DNA of 64,000 bases from Hydnum rufescens UP504. Lineage: Eukaryota; Basidiomycota; Agaricomycetes; Cantharellales; Hydnaceae. Position 1 is the stretch's first letter; every line of letters starts with the position of its first letter. Below, one piece after another: positions 22,484-35,045 of the stretch. The stretch is from the NCBI GenBank assembly GCA_014904985.1, contig MU128940.1, positions 302,813-366,812 of the forward strand, given 5' to 3'. The notes beneath the pieces are model-generated. The model searched no databases. It saw only the letters and a program-made list of their open reading frames with translations, and had not been told where the DNA came from. Position numbers and translations under genes: made by a program.

Positions 22484-23716
22484 TATTATATACATATTAT
22501 ACTATATACATATTACCCCCCCCCCCCCCGGGGTCTGCCACCACAGGGGGGGCATGGTTCATGCGGGTTACACGCCCGCATCAGCATATACCCACCATAC
22601 ACCCCCAGTCGGGGGCCGGTTCCCTTTGGGCACTCCCTCGAGGGAGTTGGTTTTCGTTTGTGGGGGCTCGTTCGCGTTATCGTTCGCGACGTCTCATTCG
22701 GCGGGTTCGTAGTTGGGGGTTCGCGGGGGTTCTGGTTCAGGATCTAAAGAAACAATTGATGAAACATTAGTAGAACAGTAATGCAGCGCAAAAAGAGCAG
22801 CTTATGCTGCTCTTTTTGCGCCACAAGAATAAGAAATGAAAATAAAAAATAAAAACATACCTTGTAGTACCCCACACCCGCTGCGGGAGTGTGGGGTACT
22901 GGGGTCGTGTACTTTGGGTCGTACGTACGGCGGTTCGTATGGGGTCCTCTCTGTGCCCCGTCGTTCGGGCGTCGATAAGCGGGGTTGCGGGGGGGGGTTC
23001 GCGTCGGTATTCGCTCGCAAGAGAAGTCGAGACCTACAGGATAAGAAATTTAAATCAGTTAATAATTAAACACCACGCAAAAAGAGCAGCTTTCGCTGCT
23101 CTTTTTGCGTGGGTGTAGCTACTGGGCGGGACAGGGACTCACCTTACATAGGACCACACACCCGCCGGGGCGGGTGTGTGATTCCTGGTGCCCGCATTAG
23201 GCGGGGGTGCGTCCTCGTTCGGCGTGGTTGCATCCCCGTTTGACGCGGCCGCGTCCTCGTTTGGCGTGGCGCCGCATGTCACGTCCTGGGCACGTTGGCA
23301 TGGCATGTTGCGTTGGCGTGGTGCGTTGCGTTGGCGTGGCGCGTTGCGCCGGCGTTGGCGTTGCATTGCGTTGGCGTGTCGCGTTGGCGTTGGCGTTGCG
23401 TTGCGTTGGCGTGTCGCGTTGCTGTGCTGCGTTCGCATTGGCGTGTCGCGTGGGTGTTTGGGCTCTGGTCATTTTGTGGGTTACCGTCGTGCGTTGGACG
23501 AGGGCCCAGCTAGAATAATTAAAAGCACGTTAGTAAAAAATTCGAAAGCAGCGCAAAAAGAGCAGCTTTCGCTGCTCTTTTTGCGCCGATGTATCTACTA
23601 CAATTCATAAAAAAACATACCTTGTATGACCACACACCCGCCGCTGCGGGTATGTGGTCATCTACGCCTGCCTGTCTAGGTGGTTTCCTGTTCGGTCGAT
23701 GTATGCGCGTTTTAAT
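22484..23716 (-). repeat. Element A left arm: minus-strand hairpin introns
   Basis: It starts with an AT-rich (TTA)n tract and a C10/G7 hairpin, then three units. The first 'exon' hairpin has CCCCACACCC/GTGTGGGG stems; the later ones use CACACACCCGCC. Exon bodies near 23240-23450 are GTTGGCGTGTCGC-type short tandem repeats. Read on the minus strand, each unit is exon, GC hairpin, GTGAGT or GTATGT donor, A5/T5 hairpin, pyrimidine-rich acceptor. Confidence 0.75.
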
Positions 23717-24059
23717 CAACTCAACGCCGGCAATTGCCGGATCCCCAAAAGCGCTCAAGTGCCGTCGCCACAAGCACCATCTAAATTAATAGCCAGTATA
23801 TAGACAAGGAATACGTTATTATGTAATATATATTTTTCCAAAAGACGACAAAGACAACCATAGTAGGTCAGAGCTCAATGAGGCATGAAATGCCTCATTG
23901 AGCTCTGACCTACTATGGTTGTCTTTGTCGTCTTTTGGAAAAATATATATTACATAATAACGTATTCCTTGTCTATATACTGGCTATTAATTTAGATGGT
24001 GCTTGTGGCGACGGCACTTGAGCGCTTTTGGGGATCCGGCAATTGCCGGCGTTGAGTTG
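23717..24059. repeat. Central palindrome of element A
   Basis: Two arms of about 170 bp meet at a 3-base spacer (GAA, 23887-23889). They are essentially perfect inverses, including the outer CAACTCAACGCCGGCAATTG. The other copies have an additional inner part with TTCAATTCCCT at the apex; A lacks it, as if the hairpin tip had been trimmed. It is AT-rich and lies where outward-reading transcription would have to start. Confidence 0.9.
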
Positions 24060-25560
24060 CGTCCTCACATACCGACAGGCAACCGCCTACAAAGGAAAGG
24101 CAAGCAGACGACCACACCCGCCGCTGCGGGTGTGGTCAAAAGGTGAGTTTTTTATACTAGTAGATACAACAGCGCAAAAAGAGCAGCGAAAGCTGCTCTT
24201 TTTGCGCTGCTTTGAATTTCTTTACTGACCACGTTGATATTCCTAGGTCATGGCCTCGTCCCAGGCACCAAACGAGGCCCCGCCTTAGGACGAGGCCCGA
24301 CCGCTCAGGTCCTAAACGGCAACATGCGAACCGAAAACAACCCGAAAACAACCCAAACGAAGCCGCGCCAAATGAAATGGTGCCAAACAAAACCCCGCCA
24401 AGCGAAACGCAACAGGACGCAGAGGTGGCTGTGCGCCGACGGAGTGGCCGCACGAACCACACACCCGCTGCTGGCGGATGTGTGGTTCTATATAAGGTAA
24501 GTGCACCCCCAACGGCGCAAAAAGAGCAGCAATGCTGCTCTTTTTGCGCCCGTTTTAATTTTTTTAACTAATGATTTATTATTCTAGGCTAGGAACAAAT
24601 GAAGACCTGTAGAACGAGCCCCCCCGAATGATGACCCACCCGCAAAACGAGATCCGCAAACGACGTGGCGCCAAACGAAGAAATGAAGTGATGCCAAACC
24701 GTAGGAACCCCACACCCGCTATTGTGGGTGTGGGCTCTATAAAAGGTAAGTAATGCACCCCCGAGGACGCAAAAAGAGCAGCCATCGCTGCTCTTTTTGT
24801 GTTCATTTAAATTTTCAACTAACAAATTATCTATTATTCTAGGTTATTGCCTCAACCACCCACCAAATGAACCCCCCCTCCCCCAGAAATGATGATTAAC
24901 CTGCCAAACGAAACCCAGAAACGGGGACGCACAACGCAAGGCCCAGGGACCCCAGACGAACCACATACCCGCTTCAGCGGGTGTGTGGTAATTGTAAGGT
25001 GAGTACAACCGCGCAAGAGGAGCAGCGTACGCTGCTCCTTTTGCGTGGCTCTTGTTTTTTTTTTTTACTAACGTATTATCTATTATTTTAGTTTGTGATC
25101 TTGACCCAACACCCGCGACCCCGCCAAACGAACACAGGAGAACGACAACTCACCCGCCAAACGAATCCCACAAACGGCAATGGGTCGAAACCACAATGCA
25201 AACCCCGGACGAACCCCACACCCGCCGAAGCGGGTGTGGTAATCTTTATGGTTACCATATATGTGCATGTCCGACTATGCAAAAGGAGCAGCAGGGGCTG
25301 CTCCTTTTGCCTGGTTTTTCTTTTTTTAATGAACTTATTATTTATTATGATAGGTATTCTTCTGAACCCGCATCCCCAACCAAAGCCATGACCCCGCCGA
25401 CTGAAAACACGTGGCCACGGGTGAGGGGGAACCCCAACGGTGAAGCGTGAAACGACATCCACACGTGCCCAAGCAGGTGTGTTAGATAGTGTTTTAATTT
25501 TTAATTTTTATAGACAGTACCACATGCCCGCCCAAGCGGGTGTGTGGTATGCTTTTTGTG
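24060..25560 (+). repeat. Element A right arm: plus-strand hairpin introns
   Basis: Four clear introns carry TACTGAC, AACTAAT or ACTAAC branch-like motifs and TTCTAG-type acceptors. The hairpin type changes outward from A5-GAGCAGC (24171, 24515, 24769) to GGAGCAGC/GCTGCTCC (25013, 25279), a change made on both arms. The exon 24247-24496 is open throughout in one frame with Pro-Asn-Glu repeats; the next exon is not. Confidence 0.75.
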
Positions 25561-25917
25561 AATTTTTAAATAAATAAATAAATAAACAAATAAGTGGTGC
25601 TAAGTCAATACAAACAAACACAGGATTGAAACCCTGCTGACCCCATGTATAATACAGTGATAATAAATAAATAATTATGAATGGAATACATTATCCCCGA
25701 TAAGCCCATATGGCCTGCTGCAAGTCTGAGATTCTCTAAGTCCCCAGTTTTGGCCAATTTTCGGCCAATTTTCGGCCATTTTGGCCAATTCTGGGCCAGA
25801 AGGTGCAGACCGTAAAATGGCCATTTTGGCCGGAATAGTAATGGGACCTACTTAGGTACCATTATCTGCCCCAAAAGTGGTACCTAACTAGGTAGGCTTA
25901 GATGACTGACCAAGGTG

Positions 25918-25925
25918 TGGCATGG
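25918..25925 (+). repeat. 8-bp target-site duplication of element A, right
   Basis: TGGCATGG matches 22266-22273. Confidence 0.85.
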
Positions 25926-27798
25926 TGTGTTGGCGCGTTGTGTTGCATTGGCACGTCATGTTGCATTGGTGCGTCATGTTGCGTTGGCGCGTTGCGTTGC
26001 GTTGGTGCGTTGCGTTGCGTTGGCATGTCGTGTTGCGTTGGCGCGTCACGCTGCTGTGTTGCGTTGGCGTGTCACATTGCTGTGTTGCGTTGGTGGTTGG
26101 GCTCTGGTCGTTCCATGGGCTATCGTCATGCGTTGGACGAGGGCCCAGCTAGAATAATTAAAAGCACGTTAGTAAAAAATTCGAAAGCAGCACAAAAAGA
26201 GCAGCTTTCGCTGCTCTTTTTGCACTGTTGTATCTACTAATAAAAAAACTCACCTTATGACCACACACCTGCAGCGGCGGGTGTGTGGTCACGTGGTTGC
26301 CTTTCCAGGTGGTTGCCTGTTGTGGTTGCGGAGATGGAAGAGAGATGCAGATTCAACACCAGCAATTGCCAATACCCAAGAAGCACCCAAGTGCTGGCAC
26401 TACAAGCACAGTACACATCAATAGCAAGCATGTAGATATATAATAAATACTATATAATAGATATTTGTCCAAAAAGAAGAGAAAATGACAATGATAATGG
26501 GTCAGAGCCCAATAAGGCACGATATGGCTAATTGCAAGTGGATTGGGCCACTTCTATGCATCAGAATTGCCCCAAAATTTAAATATATGTTTGGTATATA
26601 TGTGCCATACGTAGAGAATTAGCCCTGTTGCACGTTGTGGGCATTTTTCAATTTTCCATGCCTTCAATTCCCTATTTAGGGAATTGAAGGCATGGAAAAT
26701 TGAAAAATGCCCACAACGTGCAACAGGGCTAATTCTCTACGTATGGCACATATATACCAAACATATATTTAAATTTTGGGGCAATTCTGATGCATAGAAG
26801 TGGCCCAATCCACTTGCAATTAGCCATATCGTGCCTTATTGGGCTCTGACCCATTATCATTGTCATTTTCTCTTCTTTTTGGACAAATATCTATTATATA
26901 GTATTTATTATATATCTACATGCTTGCTATTGATGTGTACTGTGCTTGTAGTGCCAGCACTTGGGCGCTTCTTGGGTATTGGCAATTGCCGGCGTTGAAT
27001 TTCGCAACTACACAACCACACCCAGCCACAACAACAAGGTGACGGCATGACCACATGACCCCACGACCACACACCCACTGTTGCGGGTGTGTGGTCATAA
27101 GGTGAGTTTCCGTTCTAGTAAGTACAATGGCGCAAAAAGAGTAGCGAAGCTACTCTTTTTGCGCTGCTTTGAATCAATATACTAACGTACTTTTAGGATT
27201 TCAGATCATGGTCCAAGGCCCAAGACGAGAACCCATGACATTACGAGGGCCCAGACAGCAAGAAACAAATGAAAATAAACCACAGACCACCCAATGAGTG
27301 GCCCCCGAAACCACACACCCGCTGCAGCAGGTGTGTGGTATTATTTAAGGTGAGTTGCTTTTCCCAATAAATACAGTAGCGCAAAAAGAGCAGCGAAAGC
27401 TGCTCTTTTTGTGCTGCTTCGAGTTTCTCACTAATGTATGTTTTAATATTCTAGGTCACGATATGAACCAACGTCCGCACGAGCCGCAATTGAAGCCACG
27501 CCAAATGAAGACCTGACGAACACACCACCAAAACCGAACGAAAAACTGATGCAAACCAGACACCCAACCCAGTGGGTGTCTGGTTCTATGTAAGGTATGT
27601 AATTCTCATGTAACCAACAGCGCAAAAAGAGCAGCGAAAGCTGCTCTTTTTGTGTCACTTTAAATTTTTTAACTAATAATCTTTCATTCTAGGTATTGCC
27701 AGAAATGAAGACCCACAAAGCAAGTTCCCCTACAACGATAACATGCCCGCAAAGGAGACCGCGAACGGTGACGCCCCACACGAAGAACCGAACCACAC
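25926..27798. mobile_element. Element P1 continued: centre and right arm
   Basis: The GTTGGCGTGTCGC-type exon resumes after element A, then a minus-strand hairpin intron (hairpin about 26188-26225), the central palindrome 26350-27001 and right-arm plus-strand units with hairpins at 27130, 27381 and 27620. It is cut by element B at 27799, and its own right end is not found on the far side of B. Confidence 0.7.
26350..27001. repeat. Central palindrome of P1
   Basis: Arms of about 325 bp meet at CCCT-ATTT-AGGG (26670-26681). Outer landmarks are CAATTGCC with GCACTTGG/CCAAGTGC. Arms are near-identical inverses with a few mismatches in the outer third. Confidence 0.9.
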
Positions 27799-29484
27799 CA
27801 GGCTGGTCAGTCATATGGGGGACCTAATTTAGGTACCACTTTCGGGGCAGAAAATGGTACCTAATAGGTCCCCCAGACCTTACGGCCGAAATCAGGCAAT
27901 TTCAATTCAGTTTTTTGGCCATCTGTCGGCCAATCCATGGCTGTGCTAGATTATATGCTTATTTATTATTATTTGTTTATTTATTATTATTATTATTATT
28001 ATTACTACTATTATTATATACATATTATACTATATACCTATTATCCCCCCCGGGGTCTGCCACCACAGGGGGGCATGGTTTATGCGGATCATGGTCACGC
28101 GCCCGCATTTACCCACCGTACCCTCCGCAGCGAGTGCGGTCGGGGGCTGGTTCCTTTTGGGCACTCCCTCGAGAGGGTCGGTCTTCATTTGTGGGGCTTC
28201 GTTCGCAGTTATCGTTCGCGGCGTCTCGTTCGGCGGGTTTCTGCTTGGGGGCTCGCGGGGGTTCTGGTTCAGGATCTACAGAAATAAATAATGAAATATT
28301 AGTACAACAGTAATGCAGCGCAAAAAGAGCAGCTTATGCTGCTCTTTTTGCGCCACAAGACTAAGAAATGAAATATAAAACATACCTTGTACCCCACACC
28401 CGCAGGTGTAGGGTACTGGGGCCGTGTACGTTGGTGCGTACATACGCCGGCTCGTACGCACGGCGGTTCGTACAGGCCCCCCGTCGTTCGGGCGTCGATA
28501 GGCGGGGTTAGGGGTTCTTTGTCGGTATTCGTTCGTGAGGGGAGTTGAAACCTACAAAATATTATTGTTAAATTAGTTAAGAAATAAGGACCACGCAAAA
28601 AGAGCAGCTTTCGCTGCTCTTTTTGCGTGGCTGTAGGTACTGGGGGCGGGGGGCGGGAACTCACCTGGTATAGAACCACACACCCGCCGTTGCGGGTGTG
28701 TGATTCCTGGGGCGTTATTTGGCCCGGTCGCGCCCTCGTTTGGCGCGGTGCCGTATGTTGCATTGTTGGCGCGTTGGGGTTTGGCGCGTTGGCGTGGCGC
28801 GTTGGCGTGTGTCGCGTTGGCGTATGTCGCGTTGGCGTATGTCGCGTTGGCGTATGTCGCGTTGGCGTATGTCGCGTTGGCATGTTGCGTTGCCGTGTCG
28901 CGTTTCCGTGCGTCGCGTTGCTGTTTGGGCTCTCATCGTTGGACGAGGCCTCAATCTAAAATAAATAAAGACATTAGTAAAATATTCCAAAGCAGCGCAA
29001 AAAGAGCAGCTTTCGCTGCTCTTTTTGCGCGGCTGTAGCTACTGGGGGGGGCGGGACTCACCTTATATAGGACCACACACCCGCCATGGCGGGTGTGTGG
29101 TTCGTGGGGCCCTCATTTGGCGCGTTGCTGTACGTTGCGTCCTCATTTGGCGCGTTGCCGTATGTCGCGTCGTTTGGTGCGTTGCCGTGTGTCGCGTCGT
29201 TTGGCGCATTGCCATTTGGCGCGTTGTCGTTTGCGCCCTCGTCACTTCGCGGGTTTTCGCCGTGCTTTGGACCAGGCTTCAATCTAGAATAATAAAAGAC
29301 GCGTTAGTATAAAATTTCAAAGCAGCGCAAAAAGAGCAGCGAAGCTGCTCTTTTTGCGCCGTTGTATCTACTATCCAAGAGGACTCACCTTGTGACCACA
29401 CACCCGCTTTTTGCGGGTGTGTGGTCGTGCGCTTGCCTTTTCAGGCGCCTGCCTGATGTGGTTACGGAGATGGGAAGAGATGTA

Positions 29485-30136
29485 GATTCAACGCCGGCAA
29501 TTGCCGGTACTCAAGAAGCGCCCAAGTGCTGGCGCTACAAGCACAATAGACATTAATAACAAGCACGTAAATGTATAATAGATACTATATAATCAATATT
29601 TGTCCAACAAAAAGCGATAACGATGATGATAATAAGTCAGAGCTCAATAAGGCACGATATAGCTAATTGCAAGGGGATTGGGCCACTTCTACACATCAGA
29701 ATTGGCCCAAATTTAAATATATTCATGGTATATATGCACCCTACGTAGGCAATTAGCCATATCGCACGTTCCAGGCATTTTTCAATTTTTCACTGCCTTC
29801 AATTCCCTATTTAGGGAATTGAAGGCGTGAGAAATTGAAAAATGCCCGGAACGTGCGATATGGCTAATCGCCTACGTAGGGTGCATATATACCATGAATA
29901 TATTTAAATTTGGGCCAATTCTGATGTGTAGAAGTGGCCCAATCCCCTTGCAATTAGCTATATCGTGCCTTATTGAGCTCTGACTTATTATCATCGTCAT
30001 TATCGCATTTTTTTGGACAAGTATTTATTATATTGTATCTATTGCAAATTTACATGCTTGCCATTAATGTGTATTGTGCTTGTGGCGCCAGCACTTGGGC
30101 GCTTCTTGAGCACCGGCAATTGCCGGCGTTGAATTG
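29485..30136. repeat. Central palindrome of element B
   Basis: Arms of about 325 bp with apex CCCT-ATTT-AGGG at 29805-29816, homologous to the P1 centre. The boundaries carry GCCGGCAATTGCCGG. Confidence 0.9.
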
Positions 30137-31346
30137 CGCAGCTACGCAGCCACAGACAGCAACAGCCAGAACGCCAGAAAGGCGAGCACACGACCACACA
30201 CCCGCTGCGGCGGGTGTGTGGTAGTATTGAAGGTGAGTTCTTTCCCCAATAGATACAGTAGCGCAAAAAGAGCAGCGAAAGCTGCTCTTTTTGCGTTGCT
30301 TTTAATTTCTTTACTAACCACACTCATTATTCTAGGTTATGGCCTTGTCCAACGAGGAGGCCCGACCCACACGCCACCACGGCAACCGAAACACGGCAAA
30401 CAAAGCCACAGCAAACGAAGCCGCGGCAAACGAAACCCCGCCAAACGAAGGTGCAAGAGGTGGCGACGCGAACCACACACCCGCTGCGGCGGGTGTGTGG
30501 TTCAATATAATGTAAGTCCATTGTACACCTCCAACGGCGCAAAAAGAGCAGCCCTGGCTGCTCTTTTTGTGTTCGTTTTAATTTTTAACTAACACATAGT
30601 TTACTATTCTAGGCTATCGCCTGAACCCCCGCCAAACGAACCCCCTCCCTGGGAAATGACAACGCACCCGCCAAACGAGGCCCAGACGAAACCCAGGAAC
30701 GAGAACGCACAACGCAAGGCCGCAGGGACCCCAGACAAACCACACACCCGCTTCGGCGGGTGTGTGGTAATTTTAAGGTAAGTATTTACCCCCCTATACA
30801 TACGATCGCGCCAAAGGAGCAGCGTACGCTGCTCCTTTGGCGTAACTTTTTTTTTTTTCTTTTTTACTAACCTATTCTCCTAGGTTTCCATCTGAACCCA
30901 TAGCCCCTACCAACCCCTATCAAGACCCACGACCCCACCGAATGAACACGCGAGAACGGCAACCTACCCGCCGAACGAAACCCGCGACAACAGAAACCCG
31001 CGAAACGAACCACCCCCCAAAATGACGACCGGGCCCCGTACTCAAAACCGAACCCACGACCACCGTACAAATGAGTACCGCACCCACCAAAGTGGGTGAG
31101 TACTTAACAAGTTTTTTTTTAAATATCTTTATGTGTACACCGACGCAAAAGGAGCAGCGCAAGCTGCTCCTTTGGCGTCACTTTAAATTTTCTTTCTAAT
31201 CTACATTATTACTCCAGGATCTGAACCGAAACCCGCGGACCGAAGACAACCAGCCCCCCCATACGCAAAACCGAGTACCAAGTACGCCACCGGGGTGCAA
31301 AAGGAGTACCACACACCCGCTTCGGCGGGTGTGTGGTAACTTTAAG

Positions 31347-31443
31347 ATAAGTACGATCGCGCAAAGGGAGCAGCGTACGCTGCTCCTTTTGCGTGGCTTT
31401 CTTTCCCCTCCGTTTTGTACTAACGTATTGTTTATTATCCTAG
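31347..31443 (+). other. Hairpin intron with AT-type donor (element B)
   Basis: The donor position reads AAG-ATAAGT instead of GTAAGT, while hairpin, spacing and the CCTAG acceptor are kept. Element D has the same ATAAGT at 49871. It could be a dead donor or a rare AT-AG intron. Confidence 0.4.
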
Positions 31444-34282
31444 GGTTTTATCTAAGCCCACAACCCCCAATCAAGACCCGCGACCCCGCCAAACACACGC
31501 ACACGAGAACGGCGGCCCGCCCGCCACACGAAACCCGAAACCCGCGAAGTGAACCAACCCCCCAAACGATGACGACCAGCCCCCGTACCAAGTACGAACC
31601 GCGCTACCGCGGTACAAAAACGAGTACTACACACCCACTTCGGTGGGTGTGTAGTACTACAAGGTTTTTTTTTTGTTTTAAATTTCTGTAAGTACAGCGA
31701 CTCAAAAGGAGCAGCGCAAGCTGCTCCTTTTGCGTCGTTTTGGGTTTCCTTACTAATCTACCCTATCATTGTAGGATCTGAACCGAAACCCCCGAAACGA
31801 AGTGACGACCAGCCCCCCGTGCGTAAGCCGAGTACAAAGTACGCGACCGGGGTGAAAAATGAGTACTACACCCGCTTCGGCGGGTGTGGTGCTACAAGGT
31901 ATGTTTTTAAAATTTCCATATGTACAGCGACGCAAAAGGAGCAGCCCAAGCTGCTCCTTTTGTGTCACTTGAATTTTTTTCTACTAATGTATGCTATTGT
32001 TTTAGGATCCAGCTTCCGAAATGACGACCCACCGCAACGGTGACCCGCGACTCGTCCGAACGACCCACCCAACGGTGAATCGCCAAGCCCAGCCCCTGTA
32101 CCACACACCCGCTAGGGCGGGTTTGTGGTATTACTAAGTAGTACTTTTTTCTTTTTGATTTGTATGGATGGTACCACACCCGCCCAAGCGGGTGTGGTGC
32201 TCCTAAGTAGTACTTTTTTTTCTTTTTGATTTGTATGGATAGTACCACACCCGCCCAAGCGGGTGTGGTGCTACTAAGTAGTACTTTTTTTTTCTCTTTG
32301 ATTTGTATGGACAGTACCACACACCCCCTTGGGTTGGTGTGTGGTATATTAATTGAATTTTTAAATAAATCAATAAGTCAATAACAAGACCACCAAATGA
32401 AACCCTGCTGATAGAGGGTATTTGTATAATATAAATGGAACTATCCCCGATATGCCCGTATGGCCCACTGCAAGTTTGAGATTCTCTAAGTCCCAGTTTC
32501 GGCCAATTTTCGGCCAATTTTCGGCCATTTCGGCCAATTCTGGGCCAGGAGGTGAAATCATAAAAATGGCCATTTTGGCCGGAATAGTGATGGGACCTAC
32601 TTAGGTACCATTATCTGCCCCGGAAGTGGTACCTAACTAGGTAGGCTTAGATGACTGACCAAGGTGGTCGTTCTCCCGTGTTCGTTCGGTGGGGTCGCAG
32701 GTGTTGGGTCCAAATGACAAAATAAAATAATAAATAATACGTTAGTAAAAAAAAAAACAAGGAAAGCCACGCAAAAGGAGCAGCGTATGCTGCTCCTCTT
32801 GTGCGGTTGTACTCACCTTAAAATTACCACACACCTGCCGAAGCGGGTGTGGGGTTCGTCCGGGGCTTGCATCAGGGTTTCGACTCGTTGCTGTTTGCAG
32901 GATTCGTTTGGCAGGTGGGTCGTCGTTCTCTCATGTTCATTTGGTGGGGTCGCGGGTGTTAGGTCCAGATGACAAAATAAAATAATAAATAATACATTAG
33001 TAAAAAAAAAAAAACAAGAGAAGCCACGCAAAAGGAGCAGCGTACGCTGCTCCTCTTGCGCGGTTGTACTCACCTTAAAATTACCACACACCCGCCGAAG
33101 CAGGTGTGTGTACTCTCTTGGGTTTGGTCTGGCCGGTCGTCGTTGGCGTGTTTCGTTTGGCACATGTTGTTTTGGTGGGTCCCATCATCATTCCCAGGGG
33201 GAGTTGGGCGGGTTTGTTCGGTGGGTTGTCATTTTGCTTGACCATCTAGAATAGTAAATATGTTAGTAAAAGAAAAAAAAGAAGAGCCACGCAAAAGGAG
33301 CAGTGTACGCTGCTCCTTTTGTGTGGTTGTATTTACCTTAGAATTATCACACACCCGCCGAAGCGGGTGTGGTTTGTCTGGGTCCCTGGGGCCTGCGTTG
33401 TGTGTTCTCAGTCCCAGGTTTCATCTGGGGGGTGTTCCTTGGCACGTTGCGTTGTCATTTCCGCAGAGGGGGTTCGTTTGGCGGGTGGTTCAGGCGATAG
33501 CCTAGAATAATAGAGAATTCATTAGTTAAAAATTAAAACAAACGCAAAAAGAGCAGCAAGGGCTGCCCTTTTTGCGTTGGTGAGGGGGGGGGGGTGCACT
33601 AATTACTTATCTTGTATAGAACCACACACCCACTACCACGGGTGTGTGGTTCGTGGCTTCGTTTGGCGCATTGTCACTCACGGGTCTCATTTTGCGGGAG
33701 TTTGATCTCGGGGGAGGGCTCGCTCCATGGGTCTTCATTTGTGGTGATACCTAGAATAAAACATTATCAGTTAAAAAATTAAAACCAGCGCAAAAAGAGC
33801 AGCATTTGCTGCTCTTTTTGTGCCGTTGGGGGTGCACAAGATTACTTACATTGTATAGAACCACACACCCGCCACAGCAGGTGTGTGGTTCACGTGGCCA
33901 CCTCTCGCGTTTTCGCTTGGCGTTGTTTCGTTGGGTTTGGCATGGGGTTGGGCGTGGTTTCGTTTGGCTTCGTTTCTTTTCGTTTCGCGTGGTTTTGCGT
34001 ATTTCCGCTGGGGCCCTGGCCAATCGGGAGACTCACCTTAAATAGGACCACACCCGCTGCAGCGGGTGTGGTTCCTGGGGCCACTCATTGGGCGGCCTGT
34101 TGTTTGTTTTGGTTTTGGTCTGGAATAATAAAGGCTATGTTAGTATCAAAATTCACAGCAGCGCAAAAAGAGTAGCTTGCGCTACTCTTTTTGCGCTATT
34201 GTATGTATTGAGACAAAACTTACCTTATGACCATGCACCCGCCTCAGCGGGTGTGTGGTCATGTGGTTGTGGTCGTGCGCTA

Positions 34283-34289
34283 GGGCTGC

Positions 34290-34336
<47 letters not shown>

Positions 34337-34337
34337 T
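34283..34337 (+). repeat. GCT/GTT triplet repeat in P2
   Basis: An interrupted CTG/TTG triplet tract lies between the central palindrome and the first hairpin. The inverse tract (CAG/CAA) is at the matching position in element D (49037-49152), so the two copies share an expandable triplet. Confidence 0.85.
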
Positions 34338-34387
34338 GTCATGGTTGTGTGGTCGCCTTTCTGTTGCTGGGTGTGGCTGCATAGTTG

Positions 34388-35045
34388 TGAAATTCAATGC
34401 CGGCAATTGCTGATATTCAAGAAGCGCCCAAGTGCTGGCACTACAAGCACAGCACACATCAATAGCAAGCATGTAGATATGGAATAGATAATATATAATA
34501 AATATTTATCCAATAAAATGCGAAGAAGAAGAAAATAAAGAGTCAGAGCTCAATAAGGCATGAGATGGCTAATTGCAGAGTGGATTGGGCCACTTCTATG
34601 CATCAGAATTGGCCCAAATTTAAATATAGTAATGTTATATATACACTCTATGTGGGCAATTGATTATCTCGGACGATTCTCACATTTTTCAATTTTTCAC
34701 GCCTTCAATTCCCTAAATAGGGAATTGAAGGCGTGAAAAATTGAAAAATGCGAGAATCATCTGAGATAATCAATCGCCCATGTAGAGTGTATATATAACA
34801 TTACTATATTTAAATTTGGGCCAATTCTGATGCATAGAAGTGGCCCAATCCACTCTGCAATTAGCCATCTCATGCCTTATTGAGCTCTGACTCTTTATTT
34901 TCTTCTTCTTCGCATTTTATTGGATAAATATTTATTATATATTATCTATTCCATATCTACATGCTTGCTATTGATGTGTGCTGTGCTTGTAGTGCCAGCA
35001 CTTGGGCGCTTCCTGAGTATCGGCAATTGCCGGTGTTGAATTTCG
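34388..35045. repeat. Central palindrome of P2
   Basis: Arms of about 325 bp with apex CCCT-AAAT-AGGG at 34711-34722. Compared with P1 and B the apex reads AAAT rather than ATTT, as in D, fitting the inverted orientation or a subfamily. Confidence 0.9.

Larger units (their letters stand above)
22274..25917. mobile_element. Palindromic hairpin-intron element A (3,644 bp)
   Basis: A complete copy with an 8-bp duplication. The left end is CAGGCTGGTCAGTCACATAG and the right end GATGACTGACCAAGGTG, forming imperfect inverted termini, each with a subterminal hairpin (GGTACC...GGTACC). Left half introns (minus strand): 22744-22860, 23034-23142, 23510-23620. Right half introns (plus strand): 24143-24246, 24497-24587, 24746-24842, 24999-25091. 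Each is 91-117 nt and carries one A5/T5 hairpin; each 'exon' ends with a CACACACCCGC...GCGGGTGTGTG hairpin some 10-16 nt before the donor. The centre is the 343-bp palindrome at 23717-24059. No transposase is encoded, so it would be non-autonomous. The nearest candidate helper is the KDZ family. Confidence 0.85.
27799..32666. mobile_element. Palindromic hairpin-intron element B (4,868 bp)
   Basis: The left end is CAGGCTGGTCAGTCATATG and the right end GATGACTGACCAAGGTG, with the same layout as A and D. Sample introns: minus strand 29284-29388, plus strand 30233-30335. The right arm ends in GGAGCAGC-type hairpins and three near-identical GTACCACACCCGCC repeats (about 32170-32330). The flanking 8-mers are AACCACAC and GTCGTTCT, so there is no target duplication, which suggests recombination after insertion. 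The minus-strand exon 29282-29058 is open throughout with Asn-Ala-Pro-Asn repeats. Confidence 0.8.

Noticed and set aside
22068..23610. Overlapping Arg/Ala-rich or Cys/Val/Trp-rich open frames in the left arms
   Set aside because: These come from GTTGGCGTGTCGC-type short repeats that are open in several frames on both strands; no conserved domain.
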